Assembly: GCA_026392455.1 (NCBI GenBank) | Contig: JAPLCB010000010.1 | Coordinates: 62,001 to 126,000 of the forward strand | Length of the DNA: 64,000 nucleotides | Source of the DNA: Propionibacteriales bacterium | GTDB taxonomy: Bacteria; Actinomycetota; Actinomycetes; Propionibacteriales; Nocardioidaceae | Direction: 5' to 3' | Shown here: piece after piece, positions 1 through 8,784 of the stretch | Layout of the letters: each line of letters starts with the position of its first letter | Numbering within the stretch: position 1 is the first letter of the stretch | The notes under the pieces: generated by a model | The model's input: the letters and a program-made list of their open reading frames with translations, nothing else | What the model was told of the DNA's origin: nothing | The model's database searches: none | Made by a program: the position numbers and the translations under genes

Positions 1-186
1 GCCCGGGCCGCTCAGGATCACACCACGGCCGACCCGCTCGAGGAGCGCGACGCCGGACTGACGTTCCAGCCGCTTGATCTGCTGGGAGACGGCCGACGGG
101 GTGAAGCCGAGCTCGTCGGCCGCAGCGACCACCGAGCCGAACTGGTCGACGGCTTCCAGGGAACGCAGGGCGGTCAGATCAATCAT
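1..186 (-). CDS. LysR-family transcriptional regulator (N-terminal part, cut by window edge)
   Basis: The reverse strand from the ATG at 186 reads an open frame of 62 codons to the edge. It encodes a winged helix-turn-helix typical of LysR regulators: MIDLTALRSLEAV, then a helix pair containing GSVVAAADELGFTPSAVSQQ, then IKRLERQSGVALLER. The effector domain lies outside the window. It is divergent from an EamA-type exporter 72 bp away, the usual LysR arrangement in which the regulator controls the neighbouring transporter. That regulatory link is inferred, and the ligand cannot be guessed from the HTH alone. Confidence 0.85.
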   Translation of the reverse strand, partial: MIDLTALRSLEAVDQFGSVVAAADELGFTPSAVSQQIKRLERQSGVALLERVGRGVILSGPG

Positions 187-258
187 GAAGTCAGATTACA
201 TGGATTACTGAAGATGCCATCGCTGGTGCTTCATCAATCTGGGGCCCAGACTGACTCC
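187..258. promoter_or_regulatory. Divergent promoter region between LysR gene and exporter
   Basis: This 72-bp gap must hold both divergent promoters. It contains a direct repeat GATTAC at 194-199 and 203-208, and an ATGAAG (185-190)/CTTCAT (229-234) inverted pair, either of which could belong to a LysR operator. It is AT-richer than its surroundings. No exact promoter boxes are claimed. Confidence 0.35.
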
Positions 259-1188
259 ATGAGCGCACGTCACAGCCTCCTCGCGGTCCTGGTCGCGACC
301 ATCTGGGGCTTCAACTTCGTGGTGATCGAGTGGGGCCTGGACGACGGCGTGCCGCCCCTGCTCTTCGTCGCGCTCCGGTTCGTCGCTGTGGTGCTTCCGG
401 CGGCGTTCTTCGTCCCGCGTCCGCAGGCGCCCGCCAGGACCGTCGTCGCCGTGGGTCTGTTCATGTCCCTGGGACAGTTCGGCTTCCTCTACACCGCGAT
501 GGACGCCGGGATGCCTCCCGGGCTGGCCGCGCTGGTGCTGCAGGCGCAAGTGCTCTTCACCGTCGTCATCGCCGCGCTCTGGTTGGGGGAGCGGCCGACC
601 GCTGGACAGCTGGCCGGGGTCGGGCTCGGGGCTGCCGGTCTGGTCGTCGTGGGTGTCGGTCGGGGCGGTCACATCCCGCTCGCGGCACTACTGCTGTGCC
701 TGGCCGGTGCCCTGAGCTGGGGCGTCGGGAACGTCGTCGCCCGGAGGGCAGGGGTCCGGTCCGGCTTGTCCATGGCTGTCTGGTCCTCGTTGGTGGTGCC
801 GGTTCCGCTCGTGGTCCTGAGCTGCCTGCTCGACGGCCCGGGCGTGGTCGCCGACGCGACCCTGCACCTGGGCTGGCACGCGATCGTCTCCACGCTCTAC
901 ACCGCCGGGCTCGCCTCGCTGGTCGGCTACTCGATCTTCAACGGCCTGCTGGCGCGGTACCCGGCGTCCTCGGTGGTGCCGTTCATCCTGATCGCGCCCC
1001 CGGTGGCGATGATCAGCGCTTGGGCCTTGCTGGGCCAGGTGCCGAACATCGCGGAGCTGGCCGGTGGACTGGTGGTCCTGACCGGTGTCCTGGTGGCCCT
1101 GCGGCCGTCCCGAGCGGGCGGTCCGGCGGTACCAGACACCCGGCCCGACCGTTTTCCGCAGCATTCGGCGGTCGGGCCTCGGATCTGA
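259..1188 (+). CDS. EamA/DMT-family membrane transporter
   Basis: A 309-residue integral membrane protein of the drug/metabolite transporter superfamily with two EamA repeats (ten predicted membrane helices). The N-terminal MSARHSLLAVLVATIWGFNF is the classic first helix of EamA exporters. The second repeat begins near ALSWGVGNVVARR, and the protein ends in a long helix followed by a short basic tail. The ATG at 259 was preferred over the upstream ATG at 214 because it starts directly before the first helix. Relatives export amino acids or metabolites, some of them O-acetylserine/cysteine, but the substrate here is unknown. The divergent LysR gene is the likely regulator. Confidence 0.85.
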   Translation: MSARHSLLAVLVATIWGFNFVVIEWGLDDGVPPLLFVALRFVAVVLPAAFFVPRPQAPARTVVAVGLFMSLGQFGFLYTAMDAGMPPGLAALVLQAQVLFTVVIAALWLGERPTAGQLAGVGLGAAGLVVVGVGRGGHIPLAALLLCLAGALSWGVGNVVARRAGVRSGLSMAVWSSLVVPVPLVVLSCLLDGPGVVADATLHLGWHAIVSTLYTAGLASLVGYSIFNGLLARYPASSVVPFILIAPPVAMISAWALLGQVPNIAELAGGLVVLTGVLVALRPSRAGGPAVPDTRPDRFPQHSAVGPRI

Positions 1189-1191
1189 CCG

Positions 1192-1237
1192 GTTCGCACC
1201 AACTTCACTGACGTCGTTCGCACGCTGTTCACCGGAA
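1192..1237 (+). promoter_or_regulatory. Candidate PHO box (PhoP binding site) upstream of the pst operon
   Basis: Four 11-nt units resembling the actinobacterial PHO-box unit GTTCACCNNNN lie in line: GTTCGCACCAA (1192-1202), CTTCACTGACG (1203-1213), a 2-nt gap, GTTCGCACGCT (1216-1226) and GTTCACCGGAA (1227-1237). The site is about 90 bp before pstC. Direct repeats of this unit are what PhoP of the PhoR-PhoP system recognises in Streptomyces. The match is seen in the sequence; function is inferred from that and from the phosphate genes downstream. Confidence 0.6.
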
Positions 1238-1325
1238 TACGAGTTTCGCGACACCCGGCCTCGCGACGGTACTCCCGTCAGCAGGCTGGATCTGCGACAC
1301 GGGATTCTCGGCCCGTCCAGTACGA

Positions 1326-2375
1326 ATGATCTTTCAGGGCAGGTTCGGTTTGACGTCCGTGGCTCAGGTTCCCGGTGGGGGCGCGCTCAGCGACCCCCGC
1401 TCCAAGCGCTCCCTGAGGAGCCGCCCGACCGGTGCGGACCTCGTGTTCCGCAACCTCACCTCGGCGACCGCGATCACCGTGCTGGTCATCATGCTGCTCG
1501 TCGGCGGGTTCCTGGCGTTCCGGGCCTCCGAGGCGCTGATCGACGCGAAGCTGAACTTCCTCACCGAGACCCAGTGGGAGCCGGACTCCCACAAGTTCGG
1601 GGTCCTGGGCATCCTGGTCGGCACCGTTCTGATCGGGCTGGTGGCGATCAGCTTCGCCGTTCCGCTGGCGACCGGGACCGCGCTGTACATCAGTGAGTAC
1701 GCCCCGCCGCGCCTCAAGAGCACCCTGATCAGCCTGGTCGACCTGATGGCTGCGGTGCCCAGCGTCGTCTACGGGCTGTGGGGCTTCTTCCTGCTGCAGA
1801 ACAAGGTCGTGCCGCTGGCCCAGTGGATCTCCGAGCACTTCGGCTGGCTGCCCCTGCTCGGCATCGACAGCGACGGGTACGAGAAGGGCAGCGCCCTGAC
1901 CCAGAACACCGTCTTCACCTCCTCGACCTTCATCGCCGGCATGGTCGTCGGCTTCATGGTCACCCCGATCATGTGCGCGATCATGCGCGAGGCCTTCTCG
2001 CAGGCGCCGATCGGCGAGCGTGAAGGCGCGTACGCACTGGGCAGCACCCAGTGGGGCATGATCCGCAGCGTCGTACTGCCCTTCGGCAAGGGCGGCATGA
2101 TCGGTGGTTCGATGCTCGGCCTGGGTCGCGCCCTCGGCGAGACCATCGCGGTCTACATGATCCTCTCGGTGGTGCCGGCGCTGCAGCCGAACATCTTCCA
2201 GAACGGCGGCAGCTCGGTCTCCTCGCTGATCGCACTGCGGTACGGCGAGGCGCAGCAGTTCTCGCTCTCCGCCCTGTTCGCCGCTGGCCTCGCGCTCTTC
2301 CTGATGACGCTGGCCATCAACTTCGCGGCGTCGACGATCGTCGCCCGCAGCCGATCGGGGGCCGAGAGCGGATGA
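1326..2375 (+). CDS. pstC: Phosphate ABC transporter permease PstC
   Basis: An inner-membrane permease of about 349 residues with six predicted helices, one of the two membrane subunits of the high-affinity phosphate ABC importer. The binding-protein-dependent permease signature is present: the EAA loop reads GEREGAYALGSTQWGMIRSV, and the motif LGRALGETIAVYMI before the last helices is typical of PstC. The N-terminal 40 residues are a cytoplasmic arm. ATG 1326 is used here, but the in-frame TTG at 1350 has a better Shine-Dalgarno (AGGGCAGG at 1336-1343) and may be the real start. The stop overlaps the next start (ATGA), so translation is coupled. It lies just downstream of a candidate PHO box. 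Confidence 0.93.
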   Translation: MIFQGRFGLTSVAQVPGGGALSDPRSKRSLRSRPTGADLVFRNLTSATAITVLVIMLLVGGFLAFRASEALIDAKLNFLTETQWEPDSHKFGVLGILVGTVLIGLVAISFAVPLATGTALYISEYAPPRLKSTLISLVDLMAAVPSVVYGLWGFFLLQNKVVPLAQWISEHFGWLPLLGIDSDGYEKGSALTQNTVFTSSTFIAGMVVGFMVTPIMCAIMREAFSQAPIGEREGAYALGSTQWGMIRSVVLPFGKGGMIGGSMLGLGRALGETIAVYMILSVVPALQPNIFQNGGSSVSSLIALRYGEAQQFSLSALFAAGLALFLMTLAINFAASTIVARSRSGAESG

Positions 2376-5170
2376 CGATGACCGAAGAACCCACGACCGC
2401 GCCGAGGACCTTCCTCCCGGTCCCGGCCGACCAGCGGCCGGGGACACCGGTCCCGCGTCCGGTTGCGAAGGTGAAGCGGACCGACGTGTTCTCGCTCCTC
2501 GGCGCCTTCGTCGCTGCGGTCACCACCACGGCCCTGCTGGTCTCGGTGATGCCGATCACCGGCCCGATCGCCTCGGTCGCGATCGGGTACGCGCTCTTCC
2601 TCGGCTTCTACGCGGTCCTGGTCTCGCTGGACGACGACGGGCAGGTCGTCCAGGCCCGGGTGGCCGCCGCGGTGATCCACACCCTCAGCTTCATCCTGCT
2701 CTCGGTGCTGGTCCTGGTGGTCAGCTACACGCTGTACCGCGGGTTCCCGGCGATGACGCACTGGAACTTCTACTCCGAGGACATGCAGAAGGCGGGTCCG
2801 CTGGACCCGCTGACGCTCGGCGGCATCAAGCACGCGATCATCGGCACGCTGGAGCAGATCACGATCGCGCTGCTGATCACGGTGCCGCTGGGCGTCCTCT
2901 GCGCGGTCTACCTCAACGAGTTCCCCGGTCGCTTCGCCCGGTTCACCCGGACGATCGTCGAGGCGATGACGGCCCTGCCGAGCATCGTGGCCGGCCTGTT
3001 CATCTACGCGGTCTGGATCCTCGGCGTGAAGGTCACCGTCGCCGGCCTCGACCTGCAGCTGATCCCCAAGCACGAGAAGAGCGGCTTTGCCGCAGCCCTG
3101 GCGATCAGCGTGATGATGCTGCCGATCATCATCCGCGCCTCGGACGTGGTGCTCCGGTTGGTTCCCGGGCACCTGAAGGAAGCCTCCTACGCGCTGGGAA
3201 CCAGCCACTGGCGAACCATCTGGCACGTCGTGCTGCCGACCACCCGGTCCGGTCTCACCACGGCCGTCATCCTCGGCGCTGCCCGTGGCATCGGCGAGAC
3301 CTCGCCGGTGCTGCTCACCGCCGGCTTCAACAACGCGTTCAACGCCGATCCCTCGAAGGGCCCCCAAGTGTCACTCCCGTTGCAGGCATTCATGGCCGTC
3401 AAGTCCCCCCAGGACACGATGATCACTCGTGGCTTCGGGGCTGCGGCCTTCCTGATGATCCTGGTGCTGGTGATGTTCGTGATCGCCCGTGCTCTCGGTG
3501 GCCGCGGGCCCGGTCAGCTGACCGGACGTCAGCGCCGGCGGATCCTGGGAGCGTCGCACCGCGACGTGAAGCGTTTCGCGATGCGGGCCGGGGTCGTCGT
3601 CGGGGCGATCGGCCTGCTCGGTGCGGTGCTGGTGCACCCGACCTCCAAGGCGTACGCCGCGGACAGCTACGTCCCGATCTCCGGGTCCGGCTCGACCTGG
3701 TCGCAGAACGCGCTCGACCAGTGGCGCCGCAACGTCAACCAGTACGGCCTGCAGATCAACTACCAGGGCACCGGTTCCTCCGACGGTCGTAACCAGTTCC
3801 GCAACGGGACCGTCGACTTCGCGGTCTCCGAGATCCCGTACGGGCTGACCGACGGCGGTGTGAAGGACGTTCCGCCGACGCGGAAGTACGCCTACATGCC
3901 GATCGTCGCCGGTGGTACGTCGTTCATGTACAACCTGAAGATCGGCGGCAAGCGGGTCACGAACCTGCGGTTGTCCGGCGAGAACATCGCCCGGATCTTC
4001 ACCGGCCAGGCGAAGACCTGGAACGACGCCGGGATCAGGAAGGACAACCCCGGCCTGTCGCTGCCGGCGCGCCGGATCGTCCCGGTGGTCCGCTCGGACG
4101 GTTCCGGAACGACGGCCCAGCTCACCACCTGGCTGAGCAAGCGGTACGCCTCGTTCTGGGACCCGTACTGCAAGAAGGCCGGCCGGAGCACCCCCTGCGG
4201 GATCACCTCCAACTACCCGGTCGTCAGCGGCAGCGGCTTCACCGCGCAGTCCGGTTCGCTCGGTGTCTCTGGCTACGTCTCCCAGGAGGCGAACGACGGC
4301 ACCATCACCTACGTCGAGTACTCCTACGCCCTCAACACCCGCTTCCCCGTCGTCAAGATGCTCAACAAGAAGGGCTACTACGTCGAGCCGACCGCGCAGA
4401 ACGTGGCGGTGGGCCTGCTCGGGGCCAAGATCAACGACACCCCGAGCTCGCCGAGCTACCTGACCCAGGTCCTCGACGGCGTGTACGACAACCCGGACGC
4501 CCGCGCCTACCCGCTGTCCAGCTACAGCTACATGATCGTGCCGACCGAGCTGTCCGGCTCGTTCAACGGCTCCAAGGGCAAGTCCCTGGGCGGGTTCGCG
4601 AACTACTTCCTCTGCGAGGGTCAGCAGCAGGCCGAGGAGCTGGGCTACTCACCGTTGCCGATCAACCTGGTCCAGGCCGGGCTCAAGCAGGTCAAGCGGA
4701 TCCCGGGAGTCACCGCCGGAACCGTCGACATCGCCAAGTGCAACAACCCGACCTTCTCCGCGAGCGGCAAGAACCTGCTCGCCGCCTCGGCCCCGCAGCC
4801 GCCCGCGTGCGACAAGGCCGGCCCGACGCAGTGCGCGACCGGAACGGGTGGCAACAAGGCCCCGACCGCGACCGCCGGCGGCGGCACCGGGACGACCGGC
4901 GGCACCGGGACGACCGGCGGCACCACCAGCGGCCCAGCCGGCGCACCCGGTACCGGCACCGTCGTGGACCCCGACACCGGTCAGGTCATCTCTGCCGGGG
5001 GTGAGGTCGGCGGGATCACCCCGGTCGTCTCCGAGAGCGTGAACCTCCAGCGTGGTTACTCCCAAGGCATGTCCACGCTCCTGATGGTGCTGGCGGGCCT
5101 GTTCGTGGTCGGCGCCGTGCTGGCCCCGCCGTTGGTCGCCCAGGCACTGCGTGCCCGGAGCCAGCGATGA
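2372..5170 (+). CDS. PstA-PstS fusion: phosphate permease joined to phosphate-binding protein
   Basis: A single 932-residue frame. Residues about 1-390 are a PstA permease: N-terminal helices, an EAA loop in LKEASYALGTSHWRTIWHVV, then LGAARGIGETSPVLLTAG. Residues about 404-429 form an internal signal-peptide-like segment (MRAGVVVGAIGLLGAVLV, with AYA before ADSY as a possible signal peptidase site). Residues about 430-820 are a PstS-type binding domain with the phosphate loops SGSGSTW, VDFAVSEIPYG and RSDGSGTTAQL. A Gly/Thr-rich linker (about 823-860) and a C-terminal membrane helix (about 902-926) follow. Normally PstA and PstS are separate proteins. An internal ATG (3581) or GTG (3566) could also start PstS on its own, and signal peptidase might cut the fusion. 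No frame break is seen. Confidence 0.9.
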   Translation: MTMTEEPTTAPRTFLPVPADQRPGTPVPRPVAKVKRTDVFSLLGAFVAAVTTTALLVSVMPITGPIASVAIGYALFLGFYAVLVSLDDDGQVVQARVAAAVIHTLSFILLSVLVLVVSYTLYRGFPAMTHWNFYSEDMQKAGPLDPLTLGGIKHAIIGTLEQITIALLITVPLGVLCAVYLNEFPGRFARFTRTIVEAMTALPSIVAGLFIYAVWILGVKVTVAGLDLQLIPKHEKSGFAAALAISVMMLPIIIRASDVVLRLVPGHLKEASYALGTSHWRTIWHVVLPTTRSGLTTAVILGAARGIGETSPVLLTAGFNNAFNADPSKGPQVSLPLQAFMAVKSPQDTMITRGFGAAAFLMILVLVMFVIARALGGRGPGQLTGRQRRRILGASHRDVKRFAMRAGVVVGAIGLLGAVLVHPTSKAYAADSYVPISGSGSTWSQNALDQWRRNVNQYGLQINYQGTGSSDGRNQFRNGTVDFAVSEIPYGLTDGGVKDVPPTRKYAYMPIVAGGTSFMYNLKIGGKRVTNLRLSGENIARIFTGQAKTWNDAGIRKDNPGLSLPARRIVPVVRSDGSGTTAQLTTWLSKRYASFWDPYCKKAGRSTPCGITSNYPVVSGSGFTAQSGSLGVSGYVSQEANDGTITYVEYSYALNTRFPVVKMLNKKGYYVEPTAQNVAVGLLGAKINDTPSSPSYLTQVLDGVYDNPDARAYPLSSYSYMIVPTELSGSFNGSKGKSLGGFANYFLCEGQQQAEELGYSPLPINLVQAGLKQVKRIPGVTAGTVDIAKCNNPTFSASGKNLLAASAPQPPACDKAGPTQCATGTGGNKAPTATAGGGTGTTGGTGTTGGTTSGPAGAPGTGTVVDPDTGQVISAGGEVGGITPVVSESVNLQRGYSQGMSTLLMVLAGLFVVGAVLAPPLVAQALRARSQR

Positions 5171-7551
5171 GGAGGCTCACCCTGGCCGTTGCCGCCGCGG
5201 CGCTGCTGGTGCCGGCGGTCCTGCTCGGCTCGTCTGCCGCACCGGCCGTCGGGGCCGACTCCGACGAGGCCGGAACCGCGGTCACGGTGCAGGGCACCGG
5301 TCGGTTCTCGAACCTCAAGGTCACGGTCAGCAAGACCGATCACCTGGTCAACGAGGTCGTGCACATCACCTGGTCCGGGCTGAAGGGCGGCTCGGGCGAC
5401 AACTTCCCGGCGAACTACCTGCAGATCATGCAGTGCTGGGGCGACGAGGCTGCTCCGGTCCGGGAGAAGTGCCAGTTCGGTGGCCTGGTCGACATCCGGT
5501 ACGGCGGGTTCAACGCCGCCAACCGGCAGGTCAACGGCCAGGTCGTCGACCCCCTGGAGACGATCACGAAGGCTCCCGGCCAGCCGAACGCCTACGTCCC
5601 GTTCCAGTCGGTGACCGGGGTCACCGAGCCAAACACCCCCAGCCAGTTCTTCGGCGGCTACACCACCAACGAGCAGCCGTTCGGCCGCACCGCCTCCGAC
5701 GGCACCGGTCAGGACTACTTCGAGGTCCAGACCGGTCGCGAGGCGCCCGGACTCGGGTGCGGTTCCCGGCTGCCCAGCGGGGCCGCTCGCGACTGCTGGC
5801 TGGCGATCGTGCCGCGCGACAACGTCGAGGTCGACGGCAACCCGTCCTCGACCGGCACCCTGAACTCGTCGCCGCTGTCCCAGACCAACTGGAACGACAA
5901 GCTCGCGGTGCGGCTGCACTTCGACCCGGTCGGCATCACCTGCCCGATCGGCACGGCGGAGAAGCGGCTGCTCGGCCAGGAAGAGGTCTCCGAGGCGATC
6001 GTCCGGTGGCAGCCCAAGCTCTGTGGTGAGACCGGGTCGATCTTCGGCTTCTCGCAGGTCTCCGGCGACCTGGCGCGCAACAAGGTGCTCGACGACGACC
6101 CGTGGCTCAATTTCGTCAGTCGCCCGCTCGATCCCGCCACGGTTCCCGAGGGGCGTCCGGTCACCTACGCCCCGGTGACGATCAGCGCGCTGGGGATCGC
6201 CTTCAACCTGGACATCATCCCGTCGTTCGGTGCGCCGGCCGACGTCCAGGCCAAGCGCGGCCAGCGCGTCGAGTCGATGAAGCTGAGCCCCCGCCTGGTG
6301 GCCAAGCTCCTCACCCAGTCCTACCTGGCCGGCTCCTACAGCCCCGGGATGCCGCCGGGCAACGCGATCGACATGCTCCGGGACCCCGAGTTCAAGGAGC
6401 TGAACCCGCAGCTGGCCAAGATCAAGACCGAGACCCCGTTGGTCTCGCTGCTGCAGCCGCTCGGCCTGGCTGACGGGCACGCAGAGCTGTGGGGTTACAT
6501 CAACTCCGACACCGACGCGGTCGACTTCATCAAGGGCAAGGCCGACCCGTGGGGGATGAAGATCAACCCCCGGTACAAGAACCTGTCGCTGGACCGTTCG
6601 GACTTCCCCCGCAGCGACCTGGGCCAGCTCAACCTCGGCGACAACGGCGCTGGCGGGACGATCGAGGTCCAGGAGCTCGACGCCCGCCCCTTCGCCGCCG
6701 ACATGCACGAGGTGGCCCGGAGCGCGGTCAAGGGCGACACCCTGTCGCGGACCCAGTACGACCGGCTCGCGAACCCGCCGGTCTTCAAGAAGGACCCGCC
6801 GCAGGTCGGTGGCCAGCGGTCGATCCTCGGCATCACCGACCTGCCGACGGCACTGCGGTACAGCCTGCCGATGGTGTCGCTGAAGAACGCCGCCGGCAAG
6901 TACGTCGCGCCGACCTCGGCCTCGATCCGAGCGGGCCTGGCCCAGATGAAGAAGTCCGAGGTCGACGGGGTGCTGCTGAGCAACCCGGACGCCACCGACC
7001 CCGAGGCCTACCCGATCCCGGTGATCACCTACGCGGTGACCTCGCCGCAGCAGCTCCCGGCCGACGACGCCAAGGCGTACTCGGCGTTCCTGAAGTACGC
7101 CGCTGTCAAGGGCCAGGTCCCCGGGATCGAGCAGGGCAAGCTGCCGGGCGGCTACGTCCCGCTGCCGGCGGCGATGGTCGAGCAGACCCTGGCTGCGGCC
7201 GGCCTCATCGCACGACGCGGTGACCGGACGAACGAGCCCGCCGCCGAGCCGTCGGCTACTCCCACCGACACGGTCGTCCCGCCTGCTTCCTCGGGCCCGG
7301 TCGCACTGCCCGGCGTGGTGCCGGTGGCCGGCAACGGCGCCCCGTCGAAGGGCCCCGTGGCCGCGCCCGTCCTCACCGGTCCGGTGGCGTCGCCGTTCAC
7401 GACCCCGGACAACGCGGCCGGACCGCAGCGCTACCTGCTGCTCGCGGCCCTCGCGCTCGGCCTCGCTGCCGGTGCGTTCAAGCCGCTGACCACCTGGCTG
7501 TACGCGCGCAAGCTCGCAGCCTCCCCCCATACGACCGGACCGTCCTCGTGA
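5167..7551 (+). CDS. Large secreted, membrane-anchored binding-protein-like protein of the pst operon
   Basis: A 794-residue protein with a Sec signal peptide (MRRLTLAVAAAALLVPAVLL, Ala-rich cleavage region near residue 30), a long extracellular part, a Pro/Ala/Ser-rich linker near residues 690-755 and a C-terminal helix (RYLLLAALALGLAAGAF) followed by a basic tail. It is therefore anchored with its body outside. The body contains several cysteines and weak similarity to periplasmic phosphate-binding folds (segments such as ITDLPTALRYSLPMV and the repeated theme of asking where the tail substrate loop lies), but the phosphate-loop motifs are not clear. The start overlaps the previous stop (ATGA). 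A role in phosphate capture or surface assembly is inferred from the operon only. Confidence 0.75.
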   Translation: MRRLTLAVAAAALLVPAVLLGSSAAPAVGADSDEAGTAVTVQGTGRFSNLKVTVSKTDHLVNEVVHITWSGLKGGSGDNFPANYLQIMQCWGDEAAPVREKCQFGGLVDIRYGGFNAANRQVNGQVVDPLETITKAPGQPNAYVPFQSVTGVTEPNTPSQFFGGYTTNEQPFGRTASDGTGQDYFEVQTGREAPGLGCGSRLPSGAARDCWLAIVPRDNVEVDGNPSSTGTLNSSPLSQTNWNDKLAVRLHFDPVGITCPIGTAEKRLLGQEEVSEAIVRWQPKLCGETGSIFGFSQVSGDLARNKVLDDDPWLNFVSRPLDPATVPEGRPVTYAPVTISALGIAFNLDIIPSFGAPADVQAKRGQRVESMKLSPRLVAKLLTQSYLAGSYSPGMPPGNAIDMLRDPEFKELNPQLAKIKTETPLVSLLQPLGLADGHAELWGYINSDTDAVDFIKGKADPWGMKINPRYKNLSLDRSDFPRSDLGQLNLGDNGAGGTIEVQELDARPFAADMHEVARSAVKGDTLSRTQYDRLANPPVFKKDPPQVGGQRSILGITDLPTALRYSLPMVSLKNAAGKYVAPTSASIRAGLAQMKKSEVDGVLLSNPDATDPEAYPIPVITYAVTSPQQLPADDAKAYSAFLKYAAVKGQVPGIEQGKLPGGYVPLPAAMVEQTLAAAGLIARRGDRTNEPAAEPSATPTDTVVPPASSGPVALPGVVPVAGNGAPSKGPVAAPVLTGPVASPFTTPDNAAGPQRYLLLAALALGLAAGAFKPLTTWLYARKLAASPHTTGPSS

Positions 7552-7607
7552 CCGCCCGGATCGAGCCAGGGGCGACCGCTCCTGGAAACGTCTCAAAAGG
7601 AGATAAA

Positions 7608-8753
7608 ATGAAGGGAATCAAGCGCTTCTCCGTCGCCGCTATCGGCCTCGGAGTTGCGGGCACCCTCATCAGCGCGGGGATGGCTGTCGCCGACCCGTCG
7701 GGGTCGCCGGCCGCCAACACCCGTCCGCTCCAGGGAACTGGTTCGGACACCTCCGAAGAGGTCATGAACGGCCTGTCTGACGCCGTCACCATCGGTGGCA
7801 GCAAGGTGATCTCCTCCTACAACGCGAGCGGCGGCACCTTCACCAGCCGGCCGACCGGTTGTTCCTACGCCGCCACCGGCACCGTCGGTGCCCCGGACGG
7901 AGTGCTGCGCCCGAACGGTTCGGGTCAGGGCCGTGCTGCTCTGGTCGCCAGCGAGACCGTCGGCAACCCGCGGGAGAACTGCCTGGACTTCGCGCGTTCC
8001 TCCAGCGTCGGTGGGACCGCTGGGTCGAACCTGACCTACATCCCGTTCGCCAAGGACGCGGTGGCGTTCGCGGTGACTGCCTCGAGCAACCTGCCCAAGC
8101 AGCTCACCCTCGCGGACCTCAAGGCCATGTACGACTGCACCTACCCCGGCTTCGAGGACAACTCGGCGGCCGCCGGCTGGCAGAGCAACTTCAAGGCCCT
8201 GCTCCCGCAGTCCGGCTCCGGCTCGCGGGACTTCTTCTACAACACGATCCTGGGGTACGCGAACTCCACGCTGACCGGTGACCCCGCCACCGTGCGGGGC
8301 TGCGTCTCCGACGAGAAGGACCGTTCGGGTCGCGGCGACTACACCAACAACAACGGCATCCAGGAGCACCGGGCCAACGTGCTCGACAACAACTCGATCA
8401 TCGGTGTCTCGATCGCCCAGTACATCGCGCAGGCCACCGGCACCTCGCCGACCTTCATCGGCAAGGGCGTGCTCGGCTCCATCGTGAACACCGCCGGTGA
8501 CGTCCCGTCGTACCCGTTCCAGCTGAACACCACGTACGGCACCGTCGCTGGTGCGGGCGACTCCCAGAACGCCCCCGCCACCCGCGACATCTACAACGTC
8601 GTCCCGACCGCTGACCTGAACGACCCCGAGGTCGACCAGGTCTTCACCGGCAGCGACTCGTTGCTCTGCCTCCAGGCCACGCTCATCGCGAAGTACGGCT
8701 TCGGAACCCTGGGCTCCGCCTGCGGTGCCACCACCATCACCCGGAACAACTGA
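7608..8753 (+). CDS. PstS-like secreted substrate-binding protein
   Basis: A 381-residue secreted protein with a signal peptide ending near GMAVADPSG. It carries PstS-fold loops: LQGTGSDTSEEVMNGLSD near the N-terminus, LDFARSSS in the position of the second anion loop, and PQSGSGSRDFFYNTI resembling the third. It lacks a lipobox and a C-terminal membrane helix, so it is either free or held by partners. The start has a very strong Shine-Dalgarno (AAAGGAG at 7596-7602) after a 56-bp gap, suggesting high expression compared with the overlapping genes upstream. It is the second or third phosphate-type binding protein in the operon. Ligand specificity (phosphate or another oxyanion) cannot be decided by eye. 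Confidence 0.85.
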   Translation: MKGIKRFSVAAIGLGVAGTLISAGMAVADPSGSPAANTRPLQGTGSDTSEEVMNGLSDAVTIGGSKVISSYNASGGTFTSRPTGCSYAATGTVGAPDGVLRPNGSGQGRAALVASETVGNPRENCLDFARSSSVGGTAGSNLTYIPFAKDAVAFAVTASSNLPKQLTLADLKAMYDCTYPGFEDNSAAAGWQSNFKALLPQSGSGSRDFFYNTILGYANSTLTGDPATVRGCVSDEKDRSGRGDYTNNNGIQEHRANVLDNNSIIGVSIAQYIAQATGTSPTFIGKGVLGSIVNTAGDVPSYPFQLNTTYGTVAGAGDSQNAPATRDIYNVVPTADLNDPEVDQVFTGSDSLLCLQATLIAKYGFGTLGSACGATTITRNN

Positions 8754-8784
8754 TCTACACCTACTTAGAGGAAATGAGTCAGTC

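Noticed and set aside
5056-7596. An 846-codon open frame on the minus strand opposite the large binding-protein-like gene
   Set aside because: Its translation is dominated by Arg, Gly, Asp and Val with no domain, signal or start context; such frames arise opposite GC-rich coding sequence. The plus-strand gene has a signal peptide, an anchor and a coupled start.
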